Part shown: positions 59,418 to 64,000 of the stretch, piece by piece
Layout of the letters: every line of letters starts with the position of its first letter
Numbering within the stretch: position 1 is the first letter of the stretch
Notes under the pieces: model-generated
What the model saw: only the letters and a program-made list of their open reading frames with translations
What the model was told of the DNA's origin: nothing
The model's database searches: none
Made by a program: the position numbers and the translations under genes
NCBI GenBank assembly: GCA_016125385.1
Contig: WGLV01000006.1
Coordinates: 1-64,000 of the forward strand
Direction of reading: 5' to 3'
Length of the DNA: 64,000 bases
Origin: a bacterium
GTDB lineage: Bacteria > Hinthialibacterota > Hinthialibacteria > Hinthialibacterales > Hinthialibacteraceae

Positions 59418-62400
59418 ATGAGTCTCACGTCATTCTCCGTCAACTACCGAACCACCACGATGGTCTTCATCGTCATCGTGGTCATTACCGGCATGTACGC
59501 CTATGGCATCCTGCCGCGTGAATCGTTCCCTGACATCACCATCCCCAACATCGTGGTGACCACCGTTTATGAGGGCGTGGCGCCGTCCGACATCGAAAGC
59601 CTCATCACCGACAAGATCGAAAAAAAACTGATGGGAATATCCGACGTTGACGAGGTGCGTTCCTATTCGTCCGAAGGCAATTCGACCATCATCATTGAAT
59701 TCACCAGCGACATCGATATTGACGACGCCTTGCAGAAAGTGCGTGACAAGGTCGACGAGGCCAAAGGTGATCTGCCCGACGATCTCGAAAACGATCCGAT
59801 GGTCAGCGAGATCAACCTGTCTGAATTCCCCATCATGTCGGTGATCGTCTATGGTCCGCTGGGGCTGGTTCGGCTCAAGGAAATCGCCGACGACATGTCC
59901 GACGACATCGAGACCATCAACGGCGTGCTTGAGGCGAAAGTCACCGGCGGGCTCGAACGCGAAATCCGTGTGGTGTATGACCCCGAGCGTCTCTCCGCCT
60001 ACAACCTTTCCGTCACCGCCGTGATGAACGCCGTAACATCCAACAACCTCAACACGCCCGGCGGCGATATGGATATCGGCCCGCGCAACTACCTCGTCAA
60101 AATCCCCGGCGAGTTCGAACGGCCCTCCGACGCGCGGCGTCTCATTCTCGATACCAATAACAATTTCCCCATTTACATTACTGACGTGGCTCGGCTCGAA
60201 GACGGTTTTGAAGAGCCCAAAACCAAAGCGCGCTACAACGGGCAGGACGCCGTCACCGTCGATGTCGTCAAACGCAGCGGCGAAAACATCATCCCCATCG
60301 CCGATCAGGTGAAGGCGCTGATCGCTGAATACGAACACGCCATGCCGGAGGGAACCCACTTCGCCATCGTCAGCGACCAGTCGCGCGATATTCGCACCAT
60401 GGTGTCCGATCTCGAAAACAGCATCCTCTCCGGTCTGATTCTCGTCGTGGCGGTGGTGTTTTTCGCGATGGGCCTGCGCAACTCCATGCTGGTGGCCAGC
60501 GCGATTCCACTCTCCATGTTGATCACCTTTTTCGTGATCTGGATTCTGGGGATGACGCTGAACATGGTGGTGCTGTTCTCGCTGGTGCTGGCGGTCGGGA
60601 TGCTGGTCGATAACGCCATCGTCATTGTCGAAAACGTCTATCGCCACATTCAGGAAGAAGGGCGCGGCAGAATCGAGGCCGCCATCGTTGCGACCCATGA
60701 AGTCCAGTGGCCCGTCATCGCTAGTACGGCGACCACTGTGGCCGCCTTTCTCCCCATGATTTTCTGGCCCGGCATCACCGGCGAATTCATGAAGTTTTTG
60801 CCCAAAACCGTCATTATCGCCCTCTTGGCTTCGTTGCTGGTGGCGCTGGTGGTCAACCCCACTCTGTGCAGCCTGTTCATCAAGGTGAAGCCGGCGCCGA
60901 AAGGCGCGCGCCGCCGAAGTCTGTTCATGCGCGCGTACGCCAGCCTGCTGGGCGGCGCGGTCGATATGCCTTTCTACACGCTCGCCGTGGCGGTGGGGAT
61001 GCTGGTCCTGGTCTTCATGTACTATGGCCGCTTCGGGCATGGCGTCGAGTTCTTCCCCGAGGTCGATCCGCCCCGCGCCTATGTTGACGTCAAGATGCCC
61101 AAGGGAACCAAACTCGATGAAACCGACCGAGTCGCCCGTCTGGCTGAAAATTACGCTCAGCAGGTGGGCGGCGTCGACAGCATCGTCACCAGCGTCGGAT
61201 CCATCGCCACCGGCGCCGATGCGTTTATGAGCGGCGGGGGAAAATCAGCCGACAAGGCGCGCATCATGCTTGAGTTCCCCGTGACCGAAGAGCGCAAAAC
61301 GCCCGCCAAAGAGATCATTCAGCGCATTCGCAAGCTGATCGAGCCGCTCTACGTCGCCGACGTCGAGGTGAAAGAAGAGGAGGGAGGCCCGCCCACCGGC
61401 GCGCCCGTCAACATCGAAATCTCCGGCGATTCATACGACGTGCTCGAACCCATCATGCGCCAGATCAAAGATACCATCCGCGGCGTTCCCGGGCTGGTCG
61501 ATCTCAAAGACGATTACGTCATCGCCCGGCCCGAGATCGTGGTCGACGTCGACAAAGAACGCGCCGCCCTGCTCGGGCTCGACACCCGTACCATCGCAAC
61601 CAACGTCAAAACCGCCATTCGCGGCATCGAAGCCGGCAAGTATCGAGACGGCAAGGACGAATACGACATTACCGTCCAGCTTCCGCTGGGACGCCGCAAG
61701 GACCTCGAAGCCCTGCGCAACCTGATGATCTCCGATCCGTTGGGCCGCTACGTGCCGATCAGTTCCGTCGCGGGCATTCACGTCTCCGCCGGGTTGGGCG
61801 CCATCGTTCATTCCGACCAGAAACGCGTCATCACCATCGAGGGCAAAAACGAGGGCCGCCTCGCTTCTGACGTGCTCGCCGACGTACAGACCGCGCTCAA
61901 GCCGCTCGAACTGCCGCGCGGCTACAAGATCGCCTATCGCGGCGAAAGCGAAGACCGCGAAGAAGCCGAAACTTTTCTCACCGAGGCCTTCGCCGCCGCG
62001 CTGATGCTGATCGCGCTCATTCTCGTTTCCGAGTTCAACTCGCTTTATAAGCCCTTCATCATCCTCACCTCCATCATTCTTTCAACGATGGGCGTCTTTA
62101 TCGGGCTGATGATCACTGAAACCCCCTTTGGCATCATCATGACCGGCATTGGCGTCATCAGCCTCGCCGGCGTGGTGGTCAACAACGCCATCGTGCTGCT
62201 TGATTACGTCGGCCAGTTGCGCGAACGCGGCGTATTGCCGCGTGAATCGCTCATCCAGGCGGGCGTGATCCGGCTGCGGCCCGTCATTCTGACCGCTGTA
62301 ACCACCATCCTCGGCCTGATCCCGATGGCGCTTGGAATCAGTTACGACTTCCGTAAGGGCGGCTGGCAGATCGGGACCGAATCGTCGCAATGGTGGGGGC

Positions 62401-62573
62401 CGATGGCGGTGGCGGTGATCTTCGGCCTGGCCTTCGCCACGGTGATGACGCTGGTGGTCGTCCCCGCGATGGTCTCAGCCGGCGACAAAACCGCCGCTCT
62501 ATTCGCCTGGCTTTTCGGGATGAAAAAAGAAGCCGAACCGCCGTATCAGCCGGTTAAATTGAGGTTGGATTAA
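59418..62573 (+). CDS. RND-superfamily efflux permease (AcrB/MdtB-like)
   Basis: A 1,051-residue proton-driven exporter. The first helix is followed by 'GILPRESFPDITIPNIVVTT', the N-terminal signature of AcrB-like pumps; 'AVGMLVDNAIVIVENVYRHI' carries the proton-relay Asp of helix 4. A second half repeats the layout: 'LPRGYKIAYRGESEDREEAE', 'TGIGVISLAGVVVNNAIVLL'. Length and 12-helix plan are normal. It follows the adaptor by 22 nt. Substrate unknown; likely drugs, solvents or metals. Confidence 0.95.
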   Translation: MSLTSFSVNYRTTTMVFIVIVVITGMYAYGILPRESFPDITIPNIVVTTVYEGVAPSDIESLITDKIEKKLMGISDVDEVRSYSSEGNSTIIIEFTSDIDIDDALQKVRDKVDEAKGDLPDDLENDPMVSEINLSEFPIMSVIVYGPLGLVRLKEIADDMSDDIETINGVLEAKVTGGLEREIRVVYDPERLSAYNLSVTAVMNAVTSNNLNTPGGDMDIGPRNYLVKIPGEFERPSDARRLILDTNNNFPIYITDVARLEDGFEEPKTKARYNGQDAVTVDVVKRSGENIIPIADQVKALIAEYEHAMPEGTHFAIVSDQSRDIRTMVSDLENSILSGLILVVAVVFFAMGLRNSMLVASAIPLSMLITFFVIWILGMTLNMVVLFSLVLAVGMLVDNAIVIVENVYRHIQEEGRGRIEAAIVATHEVQWPVIASTATTVAAFLPMIFWPGITGEFMKFLPKTVIIALLASLLVALVVNPTLCSLFIKVKPAPKGARRRSLFMRAYASLLGGAVDMPFYTLAVAVGMLVLVFMYYGRFGHGVEFFPEVDPPRAYVDVKMPKGTKLDETDRVARLAENYAQQVGGVDSIVTSVGSIATGADAFMSGGGKSADKARIMLEFPVTEERKTPAKEIIQRIRKLIEPLYVADVEVKEEEGGPPTGAPVNIEISGDSYDVLEPIMRQIKDTIRGVPGLVDLKDDYVIARPEIVVDVDKERAALLGLDTRTIATNVKTAIRGIEAGKYRDGKDEYDITVQLPLGRRKDLEALRNLMISDPLGRYVPISSVAGIHVSAGLGAIVHSDQKRVITIEGKNEGRLASDVLADVQTALKPLELPRGYKIAYRGESEDREEAETFLTEAFAAALMLIALILVSEFNSLYKPFIILTSIILSTMGVFIGLMITETPFGIIMTGIGVISLAGVVVNNAIVLLDYVGQLRERGVLPRESLIQAGVIRLRPVILTAVTTILGLIPMALGISYDFRKGGWQIGTESSQWWGPMAVAVIFGLAFATVMTLVVVPAMVSAGDKTAALFAWLFGMKKEAEPPYQPVKLRLD

Positions 62574-62679
62574 CCCCTGATGGCCTCTTGACGTGGTAAA
62601 TCCGTTTCCGGCGCTACCGGACTCGCCCGGCTTGGTGCTATCATCCCTTGTCGAATCCATTACGGCCCAGTGAGTCAAC

Positions 62680-63381
62680 ATGCCAAAGTATTCATTGAGC
62701 GTTTCCGTCTTTTTTCCGGCGCATAACGAAGCCGATAACATCGCGGCGCTGACCGAAAAAACCGTCGCCGTGCTCTCCGAACTGACCGATGACTTTGAAG
62801 TCATCATCGTCAACGACGGCAGCCGCGACGGCACCCGTGAAATCGCTGACGGCCTGGCGGAAAAGCATCCCCGGGTCCGCGCCGTCCATCACGAGGTCAA
62901 TCGCGGGTACGGCGGCGCCGTCAAAACCGGAATCGCCTCCGCCGCGAAGGAATGGATCTTCTTCACCGACGGCGACGGCCAGTTCGACGTCTCCGAACTC
63001 GCCCTGCTGTTTCCTCACGCCGGCGAGTATGACGCCGTGGTGGGCTATCGCATCGACCGGCAGGACCCCTTTCACCGCAAACTGTTCGCCTTCTGCTGGG
63101 GAACGCTGATCCGCTTTCTGTTCGGCTTTCGCGTGCGCGACCTCGATTGCGCTTTCAAACTGTTCCGCCGCCGTTATTTCGACGGCGTCGAGCTCAAGGC
63201 GGAGGGCGCCGTCATTTCCGTCGAAATCTTTTCCATCCTCACCCGCAACAAGGCGTCCATTAAACAGATCGGCGTTCATCACCTGCCGCGCGTCGCTGGA
63301 GAGCAATCCGGCGGCAGCCCGCACGTGGTGCTGCGCGCCTTCAAGGAACTCATGCTGCTCTACGGGAGGCTGCGCGCCTAG
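62680..63381 (+). CDS. GT2 glycosyltransferase, DPM-like
   Basis: A 233-residue family 2 glycosyltransferase: 'FFPAHNEADNIAALTEKTV', 'IIVNDGSRDGTRE', the metal-binding D97-G-D99 in 'FTDGDGQFD' and 'VRDLDCAFKLFRRRYF'. It resembles dolichol-phosphate-sugar synthase-like proteins without membrane helices. Together with the 21378 gene, the window has two such enzymes. Only 6 nt separate it from the MFS gene, so the two are likely co-transcribed. Confidence 0.85.
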   Translation: MPKYSLSVSVFFPAHNEADNIAALTEKTVAVLSELTDDFEVIIVNDGSRDGTREIADGLAEKHPRVRAVHHEVNRGYGGAVKTGIASAAKEWIFFTDGDGQFDVSELALLFPHAGEYDAVVGYRIDRQDPFHRKLFAFCWGTLIRFLFGFRVRDLDCAFKLFRRRYFDGVELKAEGAVISVEIFSILTRNKASIKQIGVHHLPRVAGEQSGGSPHVVLRAFKELMLLYGRLRA

Positions 63382-63387
63382 CCTCTC

Positions 63388-64000
63388 ATGGTGAGCCAAC
63401 TCCAGCCCGGCGTCGTTCCGTCGCAACGGCACGCCACCCTGTTCCGCGACGAGGCCCATCGCCGCGCCGGAACCTGGCTCATGGCCAACCAGTGGATGCT
63501 GTACAGCGGCATGGCCTGCACGCTGTCTCACTTCCCCCGTTATTACGATCTCGACCTTCATCTCGAAGACTGGCGCATCGGCCTGCTCATGGCGATCCCG
63601 CTGTTATGCGGCGCGCTGTTTCAGCCGGTCTGGGGAATGATCTCCGACCGCTGGCTGGGCCGCACCAACGCCTACCGCCTGGTGCAGGGGCTGACCGGCC
63701 TGTTTTTTCTCGCCTACAGCTTCAGTTATCAGTTGGGCGGTTTTGGCCTGCTGTTCGTCTCCGCCTGCGCGCTGATGACGTGTTATTCGTCGAACAGCCC
63801 GCTTTCATCGGGGCTGATCATGTCGCTGCTGGGGCCGGGCCGCCGTCACCTGTTCGGCCGCATCCGCGTCTTCGGCAGCATGAGCTTCACCGTCACCATT
63901 TTTCTTCTGTGTCCGCTGATGGTGAGCGTTTCCAACTGGCTGGGCGTCTATCCCCGCGAGGGAATCTTCTGGCTGGGCGCGCTGTTTTACGCCCTCGGCG
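63388..64000 (+). CDS. MFS transporter, N-terminal part (runs off the window)
   Basis: Starts at ATG 63388; 204 codons are visible with no stop. After a hydrophilic start, several membrane helices appear, and the MFS loop motif 'GMISDRWLGRTNAYRLVQG' follows helix 2. The layout ('YSGMACTLSHFPRYYDLDLH', 'LEDWRIGLLMAIPLLCGALF') is close to the MFS_1_like/nucleoside-proton symporter group. Substrate unknown. Confidence 0.8.
   Translation, partial: MVSQLQPGVVPSQRHATLFRDEAHRRAGTWLMANQWMLYSGMACTLSHFPRYYDLDLHLEDWRIGLLMAIPLLCGALFQPVWGMISDRWLGRTNAYRLVQGLTGLFFLAYSFSYQLGGFGLLFVSACALMTCYSSNSPLSSGLIMSLLGPGRRHLFGRIRVFGSMSFTVTIFLLCPLMVSVSNWLGVYPREGIFWLGALFYALG

Noticed and set aside
59430-61040. A 536-codon minus-strand frame inside the RND permease gene
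   Set aside because: Antisense to a well-supported AcrB-like gene; His/Asp-rich composition is typical of shadow frames.
1-64000. CRISPR arrays, tRNA or rRNA genes, integrases, transposases
   Set aside because: Looked for regular spacers, cloverleaf-type intergenic pieces and DDE/tyrosine recombinase motifs in the translated frames and gaps; none seen.

Overview
The window is a 64 kb piece of a chromosome with G+C-rich protein-coding DNA. It looks like an uncultured, free-living, Gram-negative-type bacterium: it encodes an RND efflux pump with its periplasmic adaptor, lipoproteins, a type II/IV pseudopilin and many secreted proteins. The mix of lamin-tail/CotH, FG-GAP and GH43-like secreted proteins, a YYY (DUF2298) membrane protein, PASTA next to rsmB, and many small toxin-antitoxin loci resembles poorly cultured lineages near the PVC/FCB groups (Sumerlaeota- or Hydrogenedentota-like). 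That placement is an inference; no rRNA gene is present to settle it. I saw no tRNA, rRNA, CRISPR array, transposase, integrase or phage gene.

Layout. 0-9 kb: end of an epimerase, a SufR-like Fe-S regulator, an rsmB-PASTA pair, a frameshifted GxxExxY gene in a repeat patch, a YugP-type zinc protease, an MFS pump, purD. 8-36 kb is dominated by very large multi-spanning membrane proteins of the GT-C / polyprenyl-phosphate-sugar glycosyltransferase type (at 9.4, 11.4, 14.4, 22.1, 24.7 and 29.3 kb). A DPM1-like polyprenyl-phosphate sugar synthase (21.4 kb), epimerases and galT lie nearby. Between them are housekeeping genes (obg, proB, hemD, nth), a PpiC foldase and secreted CotH/lamin-tail and unknown proteins. 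35-38 kb: an operon for an aminodeoxy nucleotide sugar (LegB-like dehydratase, nucleotidyltransferase, aminotransferase). 38-47 kb: transglutaminase-like protein, sulfatase-fold/TPR lipoprotein, Panacea toxin-antitoxin pair, rarA, birA. 47.9-57.5 kb is the accessory zone: broken HicA with intact HicB, a broken PIN-like (DUF5615) gene, an MntA/HepT cassette sitting between a direct repeat, secreted proteins, a TumE-like pair, and dispersed palindromic repeats. 57.6-62.6 kb: a tetR-adaptor-RND pump operon. The end carries a second DPM-like glycosyltransferase and the start of an MFS gene.

Taken together the middle of the window looks like a surface-glycan or protein-glycosylation region. Nucleotide sugars would be made by the epimerase, galT and LegB-like genes, loaded onto polyprenyl phosphate by the DPM-like enzymes, and transferred outside by the GT-C proteins.

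The observations I rate highest are: (1) a shared C-terminal W-x-L-[YL] tail, ending 0-1 residues later, on four otherwise unrelated secreted proteins; (2) an MntA/HepT cassette flanked by a direct repeat that duplicates the 3' end, including that tail, of the gene it sits beside; (3) a hairpin repeat family present in three divergent promoter regions; (4) an 86-bp palindromic dispersed repeat; (5) a 1,921-residue GT39-YYY-NHL fusion; (6) at least five toxin-antitoxin-type loci within 15 kb, several visibly broken.
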